Shown: positions 24,440 to 37,532, counted from the stretch's first letter. The stretch is 64,000 bases of DNA from Nemertoderma westbladi (GCA_032718475.1 JAUCBJ010007470.1:39868-103867), one strand, 5' to 3'. The notes: a model not told the origin generated them from the sequence alone. Numbers and translations are program-made.

Positions 24440-25599
24440 AGAAATATTAAAACTTAACCTTATGCCGATACGATAGTATTGATACTGAAATATTAATTTA
24501 CCCTGTCAACGCCTCAACGAAATTATTTAGCTAATTATTCTAAAGAATCACGATTTAAATACTCAGCCAATCAATACTTGGCCATTGGCGGCCCGCGAAA
24601 TCGCTTTGTCCAAAAACTATACAATTTTATAATTTTTTATTTTTGTAAGGGGGGGGGGGGGGATTTTTATTTTGCCCCCACTCCCCAGGGGAAATGGTTC
24701 CCGTACGTGCGCTTATGGTAACAGTTATAAAGTATTTTTAAAGAGGTAAAATAAGAAAATATACGATTATTGTAATATCCAGATCTGATCCAGATAACGG
24801 AACTCTACAACATGCTTTTGCTTATATCTATTTTCCAGGGCCGATATTGAATCACCTGGCACGATTATCTTACCTATCCACCTATTACTGCTATGTCATT
24901 TAAATAGTATACTTTTAGATGGAAATAAAACGCATTGATATCATTAAGGCTTGATCATAGCGCCCATGCCCCAAGTAAAATCAATAATATATGAAGGGAA
25001 GCCTAATATTAAAATTAAACTGGTACATCACTATAATATACACTTTATATTTGCCCAAGTTCATGATCCAATCAATAGGGACGCATATAAACGTTGCCTA
25101 GTGACGGCAATCACCTCGTGTGCTAACAGGTTATGTATAGAGATTTACTTGGATGTATATTAATCACAGCAAAGGGTATTTTATTTAATATTCTACTAAA
25201 TTTCCACTGAAAATGTATTGTTTCAAATTTTATAATGATTACGTACCATTTTAATAATTGTTTAAGTTTTGGACGCAATAAATGTTTGGTTATTATTTGA
25301 CGAGATGATACTAAATTGAGCGTGAGGACACCCGCAGTGATGTCCACAGATACATAGAGCTAAAAATCAATAACGATTGAATATTAAACAATGTCTCTGA
25401 GTTATTCTATAGTGCCGCCTAGCATATAAAGCATTTATGAGAATGATAAATATTCAAAGCCTAATTACATACACACTTTGTAATGCGCCCAGCGCTAATT
25501 TTCATTTTACAATAATTATACATTGCTCCTGACTAAAGTAGAATTAATACTGAATACTATTTTAATCACATTATTGATATTTCCCGTAGTAACACCTTA
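24440..25599. other. no gene seen
   Basis: AT-rich; G14 run at 24649-24662. Short frames (24951-25163, 25123-25347) lack recognisable domains. Confidence 0.45.
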
Positions 25600-25908
25600 A
25601 AGGCCCGTTCACATCCAACGGAACGGTACATCGCGCGGTTTACCGCATAACTATCGGTGCACCGCTGATTGTGAACGACCTAACAGGTAGTTGTGCGCTA
25701 AACCGCGTGATTTACCGCTGTCCATTTAAACAATGTTAAATCAATTAATGTAATTTCCTGTTGAATTCACAGTAGGCAGATAGACAATCAGTTACCGCAA
25801 CGGTACCGTTGGGTGTGAACGGGCTCCGGGTAGTGTACCACTGGCTTACCGCTTCAATACCACCAGACTACTTTACCGCTCACGCACCGTTGGATGTGAA
25901 CGGGGCTT
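25600..25908. mobile_element. palindromic MITE, AAGGCCCGTTCACA ends
   Basis: The left end aaggcccgttcacatccaac and right end gttggatgtgaacggggctt are inverted repeats of about 22 bp. The interior repeats short ttaccgc words, and a second internal copy of gttgggtgtgaacgggctcc lies at about 25808-25827, as if two elements were nested or tandemly joined. There is no coding capacity. Confidence 0.75.
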
Positions 25909-27596
25909 GATTGGTAAGAATATTTTAATGGTAGTCAAGGAACTCAACGGTGGTACTTTTTTTATGAGAATAAACACTACAATTAACCTACACGATTGGA
26001 ACAAAAACGAATACATAGCGTCTACATTCATACCGCAATAATATAACCATTTATATTACCATTTTCATTGTTGTAATTTAGTGACATATAACATATTATG
26101 CATTGAAAGAGGGCCCTTCATTCAATCCGAAGTCTACACACTATACAGTATTTTACAATACCGGATGTATACTGAACAATGGCTGCACTTTGGAAGGCCC
26201 TTTACCTTTTTTTATTTTTTTTACAGTTTTGGCTCGCATGTCCTTTGCATGTAATTTGTCTGACATATGCACTTACTAATACTGGGCGAGGTTTTTGGCC
26301 CTCAACTCAAATATTTTGTATAATAGGAACATTCACAAATCATTTATACTTAACCTAACCTACATATTGAATTGATATATACAAGGTTTCTATTTATATT
26401 TAAATATAATATTCATAATGTATATAATTATTGACGTGGTTAACGTAGATGAAATATTGGCACATCAATTCAAGCTGTCAGTATTCTGTTAGCAAGCATA
26501 CAATTAGTTATTTCAATAAATTTATTATTACCAAAGAAAAACAATAGATATAAGTATTACGCCTGTATTTTTTATATTTTACATATTTACTAATAAATAT
26601 TTTACATATTTCCTAATAAAATTATAAATCCGTGATGTCAGTAACGACAATTTATTGTTGTGTAATTATTTCCGTTCGCATATGAAACTATGAAATTCGC
26701 TATGAAACTGTCATTTTTCTCCCTGCTTTTCAATTAATTTTGTTTTATAGTCCATAAAGCACGTAAAAGAACATACCTAACGTGCTATTGTAATGTACTG
26801 TTGGGTGGGATAGTTGAGTTTATAGTCCCAGACTCATAATAAATAGTGTCGTGTAGTTAATACAAAGGACTGCAGCACAGGTGTGCAGACCAGATGGTGC
26901 CCAGATAGTGACACACTACTGTAATTGCTTTGTCCACTAAGCTACCAAGGCAATATAGTAAATATATGGTACCGGTTAGTGTTGTATATATTGCACATTT
27001 ATAACATAATAACCTCATACAGAATTTGTATCTACACATAAACTGTAATAAATAAAAACGTTTTTATATTTTGTTCTATTATATGTTATGGTATTATACA
27101 AAATTTACTTGGTACATTATCAACGTGAACAGTATATTTGCTCTGTAGTACTTTTTTTGCTGTTAAATATTGTCATTATTGGATATGAGAACCTCATTAA
27201 ACACAATAACTTTTTTCGCATCTACATTAATTGATAATCCTAGAGAAGTATTTTCTTGGTTGATTTTTACTTTATCCACGATCTTGCTAATATATTCTAG
27301 TAATACTCTCTACTCTACTCTCTCTCTCTCTCTACTCTCTGAACTTATTCTATTTTATATACTGTTCTCTCTCTGAATATACTGTACTCGATAATATACT
27401 TTACGTACAGTATTTATAGAAAGTAGCCTTGCAGATTTTATTTCAGAACATGACATACAATAAAAACTTTGATCTCCTTACAACAAATATCAAAGATGCC
27501 ATTCATCATAAGTACCCAATACTAAGTGTTCAATGCCAATACCATTGGCACTGATTACAAATGTGGTGAGGAATTATTTTATATATGATATGATTT
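25909..27596. other. no gene seen
   Basis: AT-rich with a short (ct)n run at about 27310-27335. Open frames here (26857-27039 minus, 27170-27376 plus) show no domains. Confidence 0.45.
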
Positions 27597-28123
27597 ATAT
27601 GATGGTAGCAACACCACCTTCTGGCTCCAGAAGTCGAGGAAATCCTGCCAAGTACCTAGCAGACCTAGACTTTGTTGATGACTTAGGAGCACTCTCAGAA
27701 TCACTAGAGGGAGTCCAGCAGCTCCTCAGGCTCAGCTCATTAGAACAGGCTGCTTCTAGTGTTGGTCTAGTCCAAGAAGACCAAAATTTTGACAGTTAAC
27801 TTTGAAAGTCCTCAGTAAATGTATGATCGTATCAGCATAAGCATAAAGGATGGTATGCTTGAGCATGTGGACGACTTCTGTTACCTGGGATCATATATCC
27901 GGAAGTCAGGTGAGGACCTTCGAATACGTAAGGGAAAGGCATGGGCAGCCTTGAATAGGCTTTCCAGGATTTGGAAGTCACAGAGAATTTATCGGAAACT
28001 TAAGGTCCGATTATTTAGAGCAGCAGTAGTTCCAGTACTCCTCTATGGTAGTCCATGCTGGGCTGTATCGGCTGAGGACACCAAATCTCTGGATGGCACA
28101 TTCACAAGAATGCTACGCCGTAA
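27597..28123 (+). mobile_element. partial RTE-like LINE unit (RT palm to thumb)
   Basis: Encodes GSRSRGNPAKYLADLDFVDD, then HVDDFCYLGSYIRKSGEDLR, ALNRLSRIWKSQRIYRK and AAVVPVLLYGSPCWAVSAED. The catalytic motif is degraded to VDD. It breaks off at 28123, where an upstream part of the same protein begins again, so it forms a head-to-tail partial duplicate with the next feature. One frameshift lies near 27800. Confidence 0.8.
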
Positions 28124-29340
28124 AGTACAATGCATCTGGCTGCTATCTTTGTTGACTTCTTCAAGGCCTTTGATTCAGTCTCTCGCTCACGTATGTTCAG
28201 CATACTTTCATTATATGGGATTCCTTATGAAATTATTGCAGCAATCAGATCAGTATACGATGGTTCGACAACATTTGTGTCTACTGTTGACGGTGACACA
28301 GAACCATTTGAAGTGTTATGGGGCGTCCTCCAAGGAGACACACTTGCACCATTCTTGTTCATTATTGTGGTTGACTATGTTCCACGCATGTCCTTAGATC
28401 ATCATAATGATGATGGGGTGATGATAACTCCACCTACTGGCTCCAGAAGTCGAGGGAATCCTGCCAAGTACCTAACTGATCTAAACTTTGCTGATGACTT
28501 AGGAGTACTCTCAGAATCATTAGAGGGAGCCCAACGGCTCCTCAGCTCATTAGAACATTCTGCTTCTAATGTTGGTCTTTTTATTAACTCCAGAAAGAGC
28601 AAAATTCTGACAGTTAACTTTGAAAGTCCTCAACAAGTCTCTGATCGGATGAGCATAAGCTCAAAGGATGGTATGCTTGAGCATGTGGACGACTTCTGTT
28701 ACCTGGGATCATGGATCCGGAAGTCAGGTGAGGACCTTCGAATACGTAAGGGAAAGGCATGGGCAGCCTTGAATAGGCTTTCCAGGATTTGGAAGTCACC
28801 GAGAATTAATCGGAAACATAAGGTCCGATTATTTAGAGCAGCAGTAGTTCCAGTACTCCTCTATGGGAGTCCATGCTGGACTCTAACTGCTGAGGATACC
28901 AAATCTCTGGATGGCACATTCACAAGAATGCTACGCCGGGTTCACTGTGTCAAGTACAATGCACACATCTCCAACCACATACTATATAACATTGGAGGTG
29001 TCTCATTGGTTCCCCCAAGCTTGACCCCAAAGCCGCCTCCGCTTTGCATGACATTGCTTTCTCCGTGAGGACCAGCCTGTGCACAATCTTGTGCTTTGGC
29101 GGCTCCATTGAGAAAATAAGCATGGTAGATAGCCCGTTACTTTCTTGAGACGCCTCTTCAAGCTAAAGGACACGCTGGCCTTGAAGATGCGGATAATCTC
29201 GTGAAAGTCATGGGGGATATGGAGTTGTAGCGGTGCAATTTTGTTTATAAGCCAACGCAGCCTTCCTAATAAGCATTCCCCATTCATTGGGGCGTGCCGA
29301 TTGTGGATTGCATGGTGGCGGCAAAAATAATTTGTTTACC
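28124..29340 (+). mobile_element. RTE-like LINE, RT domain to 3' end
   Basis: The open frame 28130-29068 (312 codons) starts inside RT domain A (FVDFFKAFDSVSRSRMFSIL). It runs through VLWGVLQGDTLAPFLFIIVV and the catalytic LNFADDLGVLSES (near 28485), then HVDDFCYLGSWIRKSGEDLR, ALNRLSRIWKSPRINRK and AAVVPVLLYGSPCWTLTAED, to the stop. The C-terminal tail continues in another frame to about 29290. The endonuclease and RT N-terminus are absent (5' truncation). It is the longest RT frame of this family in the window and the reference for the pieces at 1, 1823, 23340 and 27597. Confidence 0.85.
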
Positions 29341-30222
29341 CAGCATAGCATCTCAATGTGCAGTTTCAATGCAGCAGGCCGATTATAGTAGCATGTAGTA
29401 TGTATTTATGTCATCATTGATTTGAATATTATGAATGATAAATTATTATCCTTCATTGTTACAGCTTACTGTTAACATGAATAGTTATCTCCTGAAATAA
29501 TCCATTATAGATTCTATAGAACTTTAACTGTAGTAAAAATTCTCACAGATTAGGACTTATACACAGATTAGTACAGATAGTGCCAGAATAATTACTATAC
29601 AATTATAATAGCCATATGCAGCTTTCAAACAGGTGTGTAGAATATGCTAGATAGAGCATAGCACTTCATTGCAGGGTACTAAACGATATAATATGGAGCA
29701 CAATAGGTAGGAATCGAATAAGTGGTATGATCCTAAGTAACAAATCACACACAAGGCCAAACATGTCAGTCCCAATCTTAACTGCATGATAATCTACTAA
29801 TTACAGATACATAAAGTCATTTTTGGAGGTCAAACTTCAATTTGTATAATACGTTTGATTTAGTGAACGAAGCTTTCCTTATATTTGTCCAGTATTACAG
29901 TATTTGTCCAGTATTATTATATTACAAGCACTCCAGTAACTGAGTTACTGCGATTCTATCACCTCCATCAGTTTCTTATTGCCATCCTGATCATCAAGGC
30001 TTATATTCCCGTCACCATGGTCCCTCTCTCTCTACAGTATCCGAAAGTCTTCTATCTCCCCCATCTTCATCTCAAGTCTACACGCTTATTTTATTTATAG
30101 ACAGCTATTTTCAAAATTTGTAGTCAGTAGCATAATTAGGTAAATTTAGTTTAATTTACTTAACTTAGTTATATTTTACTTAATTTATTTATATTAGGCC
30201 TTGTAAATATATCTATTGAATA
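29341..30222. other. upstream region of desaturase A
   Basis: No gene or repeat could be named. It presumably contains the promoter and 5' UTR. An in-frame TGA at 30217-30219 precedes the start. Confidence 0.4.
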
Positions 30223-33200
30223 ATGACAATAACGTATAAAAATGGCTCCAGTGAATGTATAGACAATAATAGTGATTATTTTGGGAACGGGGTCATTGCA
30301 GACCGGCCAGGAGTTAAGCAACGTCTAACCAATGGCTACACTCGTATACCAAATGGTTGTACCACAAATGCCATCAATGGTGATCCGTCAATTGCAAATG
30401 GGACTGTCAAAAAGAAAAGAAAAGATTTGGTCGGTATTGACGGGAAGTGGTATGACGTGACATCTTTCATCCCCCACCACCCAGGTGGTGACATCATTAA
30501 AAAGTTCCTAGGACGTGATGCCACGATCATATTCCATAGTTTTCACCACGGAAAGAATGTTTTAGGTAGAAGGAAACCGATTGGTTATTACGATTATGGA
30601 GGCGCTACTGGGACGCGAACAGACCCAGTAACTGTAGCATTTGATGGACTCCGGGACTTCTTTCAGGACAATGGATTCTTTGACACTAGCGTGCCATGGT
30701 ATTCCTCTAAAATAGCGTTTACTTTTTCCTGTCTGGCTGTCTCAGTCTGCCTTGTCACACAATTCGCTTCATCTTGGATTCACTACATCGGGGCATTGTG
30801 GTTGGCAGCTTTTTGGCAGCAAAGCGGTTTTATCATGCACGACACTATGCATACTCAGGTAAATTTCATATATATATTGCAATTTTGTAATTTTGCCAGC
30901 TGTTTGTAGCATTTAGAAATGGTCCTAGGAACTGGTGCTTGGATTATAAAACGATTAATTTGCGTTTAGGTGACAAAGAGTCGTCATACTGATCATTGGT
31001 TGGGGACATTCTTTGGGACTGTTTGTCTGGGACTGTCTGGGACATGGTGGAGGGACGAGCATTTCCAACATCATGCTTTGACGTGTGTAATCGATCTAGA
31101 GAACCAGTGGGTCGATCCACAGATGTGGGAAGATGCATGGGTGCAAACCGAACGTCTGTTTCCTCTTCATCAGGTTGGTTCCATTGATTCATAAATTTAT
31201 ATGAAATAAATTAATGAAATGTTTCAATACTTTGGTAGAATAAGGGTACGGGAACAAGTTCGCTGGGGGGCAAATACCAAATTTTCACCCCCCCCCTCCC
31301 CTCATCACAATAAAAAAATATAAAATATAATATTTCAAAGATTGCATAATATTCTCTTACAAATCCTTTTGTCAAGGAACTATGAATATCGAATACTTTT
31401 TCTGTTATCTGTGCCTATTAGGAAATCTCTTTTTATTACAGAGTTACTTACAAAAATTAGCTATCCGTGTTCAACACATCAGCTTCCTTCCTCTCTGCAT
31501 TATTGTTGGTCGCGTTGCTATAGTAATTGACAGTTTTGTGAAAGAGCGACACCTTGTTGAGTGGGTAGCATTCCTCTTCCATTGGATTTGGGTGGTAAAT
31601 TTGTTATCCTACTTGCCAACTTGGAATGAGGTAAGTTGATAATTTTCACTGCCCTTATGTGGCCTGATGATTAAGTAAGATAACCATAATTAGATACCTA
31701 TATATAATATATAATTAGGATATATATACAATATATAGATGCTTCTTATAACGTCTTCAAAACTTTCCAGTAGCTAAGCTAAATTGATACAAAATTGTAA
31801 TTTATAATGAACCTGTCTTTAGATTGGGTAGTTTTTGTATAAAGCTGAGGCCGGCAAAACCACGAGGAAATTTATATGTACGTTAGTTGAACCACCAAAT
31901 GGCTTGAAACTGCTTGCATGATTTAGAAAATTGTGAACCCAGATATTTATCAATTGTGATCGAGTTGTTAAATAAAAATGTTTGGAACACAATATATATA
32001 TACAATAAATATATATATATTCGAAATATTTGCATATTTTCAACATTATGGAACTCAAAATTAAATACCCACAACTAAACTTTTATCTCCCTTGCATAGA
32101 ATCATGTAAAACCAGTAAACTAGAATCACAACTGAAAAACATTTCACTAATTGTCAGTTGTTACTTACTCCTACTTAATTTAATATTAGTATAATACTCT
32201 GTTAAGAATGCACGCTACGAAATAATAACCAGGTGTAACGAAATACTTACCGTACAGCCAAAACTACGAGTGCTTCTTAAACAATCTGTATATCATCTGG
32301 AAGCCTGACATCATACAATATTTTCCACTTAAGCACTGAAAACTTAAATATTGGTGCACGCAGATGATTGGCCGACATGTACTTTAGCTCTCTCATTGGC
32401 CTGTTAGTTTCTATCAGTTTCTATTAGTCACCTCCGTGAGTTCCAAGTCTGCTAGTTTAAGGAATCTTTTTAAGGGGGGGGGGGGGGGGGGCAATATATT
32501 TCATTACATCCCGGTAAATTGTGTTAATGAAACAAAAATGTTCAGATTTCAGAGGAAGGTACCGATATCAAAATGTAAGGTGTGTTATAAAGTCAAAGTT
32601 TAAGATGAAAGTGACGAAAGCTGTCACTGGCTTTCCTTTACTGTTGCTGACTGTTGCCCCAGTTTTAGGGTTTTGTCACAAATTCAACCTATCCCATGTC
32701 TCTCATTGGCCCATATTTTCTAAAACATTATTTTCATTGTTTGTGTTCCCTTTATCTGAATTTCCGTTTATCTCTCTTTGATTTTGTGGCCCAGTGATTT
32801 GTTGACGGAGTTGGTTGCCCAGTGATTGGTTGACGGAGTCGGTGGCCCAGTGATTGGTTGGCGGAGTTGGTGGCCCAGTGATTGGTTGGCGGAGTTGGTG
32901 GCCTAGTGATTGGTTGGCAGAGTTGGTGGCCCAGTGATTGGTTGGCGGAGTCGGTGGCCCAGTGATTGGTTGGTGGAGTTGGTGGCCCAGTGATTGTTTG
33001 GCGGAGTTGGTGGCCCAGTGATTGGTTGACGGAGTCGGTGGCCCAGTGATTGGTTGGTGGAGTTGGTGGCCCAGTGATTGGTTGACGGAGTCGGTGGCCC
33101 AGTGATTGGTTGGTGGAGTTGGTGGCCCAGTGATTGTTTGGCGGAGTTGGTGGCCCAGTGATTGGTTGACGGAGTCGGTGGCCCAGTGATTGTATTGGTG

Positions 33201-36200
33201 GAGTTGGTGGCCCAGTGATTGGTTGGCGGAGTTGGTGGCCCAGTGAGTGGTTGGCGGAGTTGGTGGCCCAGTGAGTGGTTGGCGGAGTTGGTGGCCCAGT
33301 GATTGGTTGGCGGAGTTGGTGGCCTAGTGATTGGTTGGCGGAGTTGGTGGCCCAGTGATTGGTTGGCGGAGTCGGTGGCCCAGTGATTGGTTGACGGAGT
33401 CGGTGGCCCAGTGATTGGTTGGTGGAGTTGGTGGCCCAGTGATTGTTTGCGGAGTTGGTGGCCCAGTGATTGGTTGGCGGAGTTGGTGGCCCAGTGAGTG
33501 GTTGGCGGAGTTGGTGGCCCAGTGATTGGGTGGCGGAGTTGGTGGCCCAGTGATTGGTTGCTGGAGTTGGTGGCCCAGTGATTGGTTGGCGGAGTTGGTG
33601 GCCCAGTGATTGGGTGGCGGAGTTGGTGGCCCAGTGATTGGTTGGCGGAGTTGGTGGCCCAGTGATTGGGTGGCGGAGTTGGTGGCCCAGTGATTGGTTG
33701 CCGGAGTTGGTGGCCCAGTGATTGGTTGGCGGAGTTGGTGGCCCAGTGATTGGTTGACGGAGTTGGTGGCGGCAGTGGTGAACAACTTTATATTAATTTT
33801 CTTTATTTTTATTCTGCAGGTGTTTACGTTTTATTTCTTTGCGAGTTTAGGAGAAGGAATTCTTCATATTCAACTATTAATAAGTCATTACGTGAAAACT
33901 TACCATTTCAAAGAGGATGTTCATGACCTAAACCACTACAAGTTCCAGGTAAGGGTAGTTACACATTTTTTTGGTATGCGTTTAGTAAGAAGCATTATAA
34001 TAGTAGTGAGAATGACATTAGTTGGATTGGACACCCTCCGAACAAGAGTAGATGGCTCTTAATATATTGAACAAAAGGTGCAAGTTCGCTCAACTCAACT
34101 GTATAATGATAATAAATTAAACTAGACATGAACTACCATACTTTATACAGTATAATCAGGACTTAGTGATTTAATTTGAATATTGGTCATTTGGAGAGTT
34201 ACCGTCAGGAAAAATTGTCAATGAGGGATAATATATTTATAATTTATATGTATCCATCCATCTATCTACAGTAGGAATATACAGAAATTTAATTTTCCTA
34301 GGCCTACACTTCCTACCAAGTTTTTTCGATAAATTTTTCACGAACATTGTTTATTTTCACAGATTTTAACAGTTCTTGTAGTTTACATTTATTGAATTTG
34401 AGACGCTAGAGGGAAGTTGTTAGGAAGTTGAGCAAAGTTTGGCTAACATTATAGTCTACTTAGGAGTAATAGTAACAGGCTAATTAGGCCTGGCGTATAA
34501 TAGAGTTAGCTGACTGAGATCAAGGAAACGGTGGTGGTAACTGGGCGTCAAATGTTAGGTACTTAATGAATTATTTGGGAGTCAGTTGGGTCCGGAATGA
34601 TCAGGAGGTAGTCATTGAGAGGGAATTTTTAATGGCAGTGCAAGAACGTATGTTCGCACAGTTTGTGCAGTTGTGGTGGTCTGAAATCTCGGGGTCACCG
34701 AAGGTAAGGTACTATGTGAAGGAAGCATTTGGCATGGAAAGCTATCTGCGTGTCCTGAGTGGGCAGGCACCCATCATTAAGGAGAGTTGTGGCGAAGTTC
34801 AGGTGTTCGGCGCATAGACTATGATAGAGTACGGACGGAAGGTGGTATAATGTTGCACGTGAAAATAAGTTATGTAAATTTTGTGAGGAGGGGGGGGGGG
34901 GGGGGGGGGGGGATACGTGGAGGACGAATTTCATTTTTTAATGGTGTGTAGAAGGTATCGGGACATTCGGACCAAATATTTCAGTTGAAGACTAATAGCA
35001 GTACCAACAATTGAAAAGTATAAGGAAATTTTGTCTGCCAACAGTAGGCCTAAGGAAAAATTAATTAAACTAGAAAGGTTTTTGTGGGAGGCTTTCGGGT
35101 GGAGAGAGAACATAATAACCATAGGATAGCATCCAGTCCTTATTTCTTCTTCTTACTATTTTTTAATCTTGATTTTTCTAGTTGTTTTTTTTTGGGAGGG
35201 GAGGAGGGGGGGGGGGGGGGGGGGGTCGGGTGGGTTGTACACGTAGCATTGTCAACAATTTCAATTTGTAGTGGCGCGTACAGTACAACCACCTCAAGTT
35301 TATTTGGTATATACTGTTTTACAGTGCAGTTATTTCAAGTATGCCATTAATTTGGTAGCGTTTGTGGTATATTACACACACGTTATATTATTAATACTGT
35401 AAGTCATGTTCGGTATTACATTGTTTTACGTCGCCTTCTAAAATATGGATGGGTATCTATATAGTCCTGCTGCCTATTGGTTAAATTATTTTAAAAAGAA
35501 AAGGCAATATTTTATGGTATATATGGACATATTTGCTAATTTTGTTTAACTGCCCTGTTGCAATTTTTTAAATAAATGCTCACAGTGTGTGCATGTTGAA
35601 AATTCGAATTCATAACCATGTGCTCAAATTCGTAACCGGGTACTACAATTTGTAACCGGTAACTCAGATTCGTTCCAGGAGCTCCAATTCGTAAACCAAA
35701 ACTCGGATTCGTAAATTCACTGATTGGCTCTGATCTGTAACCAGAAACAAACATGCCCCTCGAAAATGCAGCAAATCTATCAGATTAACTAACATAAAGT
35801 GGTCGACATTTCCTAAATATTTGGTATAAATTTTATTGAAAAATTAAAGTACATTTTTGTTCAGTTCAACGGAAATTCTTACTGGAAAAACTCTATTCAG
35901 TATAGTGAAACAGTACCGGTGTACCGGTACAGTGTAATAAATCACTTTCTGTTGTACAATTCTCAATCAGCTCTTCAAAATATATAAGATTTTGCTTATT
36001 TGTAGATCGAGAACACGATGAATATTGTCAACCCGATATGGTTAGACTGGTTCCATGGCGGATTAAACTTCCACATCGAACACCATATGTACCCCAGGAT
36101 GCCCCGTCACATGTACCGCAAGGCCTCCCCCTATATAAAGAAGTTGTGCCGAGAACTGGGCATTGTCTACGACGAATGTGGTTGGTTCGAGGCAGTGAAA

Positions 36201-36260
36201 CTAACCGTGGCCCATCTCAAAACTATATCACATCACTTTAGTCTCAACCCCAATCACTAA
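30223..36260 (+). CDS. cytochrome b5-fused front-end fatty acid desaturase, copy A
   Basis: Membrane di-iron desaturase predicted to insert a double bond between an existing one and the carboxyl end of a polyunsaturated acyl chain (or in a sphingoid base), using its own cytochrome b5 domain as electron donor, in the ER. Five exons: 30223-30858, 30970-31173, 31442-31630, 33820-33948, 36006-36260; all introns are phase 0 with GT-AG ends; 470 residues. An upstream in-frame TGA (30217) fixes the start. The b5 domain has HPGG at 86-89, with a second heme His among 105-109. His boxes: HDTMH 206-210, HFQHH 243-247, HIEHH 409-413. The third box has His where front-end enzymes normally have Gln. Hydrophobic segments lie around 170-205 and in exon 3. 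The N-terminus is rich in Asn-Gly. AATAAA at 36289. No defect seen; substrate position (delta-5, 6 or 8) cannot be read from sequence. Confidence 0.93.
32788..33772. repeat. 28-bp minisatellite in desaturase A intron 3
   Basis: About 35 units with core ggcccagtgattggttggcg followed by gagttggt, with a/g and c/t variants (gacggagtc, gtggagttg). The array fills about half of intron 3 and stops about 47 bp before the exon 4 acceptor, leaving a pyrimidine-rich tract and attctgcag. The minus-strand open frame of 153 codons is periodic and not a gene. Confidence 0.9.
34560..35127 (+). mobile_element. LINE C-terminal fragment in desaturase A intron 4
   Basis: Frames read FAQFVQLWWSEISGSPKVRYY (34650 onward), AFGMESYLRVLSGQ, then, after a frame change, LCKFCEE, a G23 run (34890-34912), VEDEFHFLMVCRRYRDIRTK and KLERFLWEAFRWRENI to a stop near 35126. 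The C-x2-C plus EDEFHFL-xx-C pattern is the usual zinc-knuckle-like end of LINE ORF2 proteins. The poly(G) run lies exactly between CEE and VEDE, so it expanded inside former coding sequence. RT and endonuclease are missing. Confidence 0.7.
35600..35755. repeat. degenerate tandem repeat (attcgtaacc)
   Basis: Six or seven imperfect units of about 23-25 bp with the shared word attcgtaacc and a following actc or gctc. It lies in desaturase A intron 4. Confidence 0.6.
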
Positions 36261-36288
36261 AAGCCATTCCATTACGCTAGACATCAAA

Positions 36289-36294
36289 AATAAA
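36289..36294 (+). promoter_or_regulatory. poly(A) signal of desaturase A
   Basis: AATAAA, 29 bases after the stop. The same signal and surrounding 3' UTR words (ccattccattacgctagac) are conserved in copy B at 63623-63628. Confidence 0.7.
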
Positions 36295-36299
36295 TTATT

Positions 36300-37003
36300 T
36301 AGCTACTGAATTTGTTATTATTTTTATTTCCTATTGTTATTTAGTTTAAAATTGTACAGGAAATTTTGAATGCCATGTAATATGGTGGTATAAATAGACA
36401 TTCCGTTTAAATTACGTTGCACTAACTTTTATTTATAAATAGCATGTAATTTTTAAGTTTTAGAATGGGTACAAAGTTATCGTTAATAGGTATAAAAAAA
36501 TCTGAATTTATTAAGTTATAATAGTGCTTAGAAAAAAGAGTAATGATATTTATGGTAACATTTACGCATTCCTTTGTTGCAAAGCGGTAATCTATTTGGT
36601 GTGAAGTTTTATGATTTATTTGGATTATTTGTGACTATTCAATAGATATATTCTTTGCATATATATTCAGTTATTTTTTTATATACATAAAATATATATA
36701 TCAATATATCATATACCATTGTACATAAATTGAACATAAATATTGCATCATGTGTAAAATAGCAAGTATATATCCATGAACATCGATTCTCTATAATTTT
36801 TTTTATTTATTATAAACTTAAATCAAACAATGGCAGTTAAATTGCATGTGAATAACGTATATAATATGCAATGCAATGCCGGTCCGGTATTGCATATTGT
36901 GTTTTCAAGCATGCAACCAACATAAATAACTGAAATACAGGGTGTCCCACAAAATTTGACACGGATTCGTTTTCAAATAACTCCGCTACACCTTAATAAA
37001 ATT
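36300..37003. other. no gene seen
   Basis: AT-rich 3' flank. The word cagggtgtcccacaaaattt at about 36939 resembles a common transposon end, but no partner was found. Confidence 0.4.
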
Positions 37004-37222
37004 AAGGCCATGATACACCACAGGAGCGGCGAGCGGCAGCGGCGAGCGGCCACTTTTTAAAAATAGAACACATTATTTTCTATGGGTGATGATACACCAC
37101 AAATGGCTGCTGCCGCTCGCCGCTCCTACAGTGTATCATACTAAAAGTCGCCGCTCACATCGGCCGCTTGCCGCGGCCGCCCGCCGCGGCCGCCCGCCGC
37201 TCCTGTGGTGTATCATGGCCTT
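37004..37222. mobile_element. palindromic MITE, AAGGCCATGATACACC ends
   Basis: The left end aaggccatgatacaccacag is matched inverted by ctgtggtgtatcatggcctt at the right. If the element is taken as AGGCC to GGCCT, both flanks read TTA, a three-base target duplication typical of PIF/Harbinger elements. The interior is GC-rich gcggcgagcggc repeats in both orientations, giving a strong foldback, in sharp contrast to the AT-rich surroundings. Confidence 0.8.
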
Positions 37223-37532
37223 TAGGTATTATTGGTATCATTAGAAAGCTAGAGTGCTACCTTAAATAAATAAACTTATTGGAAACAATAATGTTGCTAT
37301 GGTAACCCCCTGTGGCAGTTCATAAAGAAACAAGGGTTTTCGAAAGGTGCACTAATAATTAATTTTAAGCATTTAAAAAAAATTTATACTTTGTACAGAA
37401 ATTACACTAATTTAAGATTGCCATGGATATTGAATGAAAATAGAAATAGAAAGACAATTTTAATTTGTTAAATAGTCTTACTGTATTTGATTTGATTTAC
37501 AAATAAGTAGGGTTCAACAGAAGGCACTCTTT

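Noticed and set aside
33324-33785. 153-codon minus-strand frame rich in TNSANQSLGHQ
   Set aside because: It is the translation of the 28-bp minisatellite; periodic, no domain, inside an intron on the opposite strand.
34566-34817. Extra desaturase exon in intron 4 of copy A
   Set aside because: The frame continues into a LINE zinc-knuckle tail (EDEFHFL) and has no counterpart in copy B.
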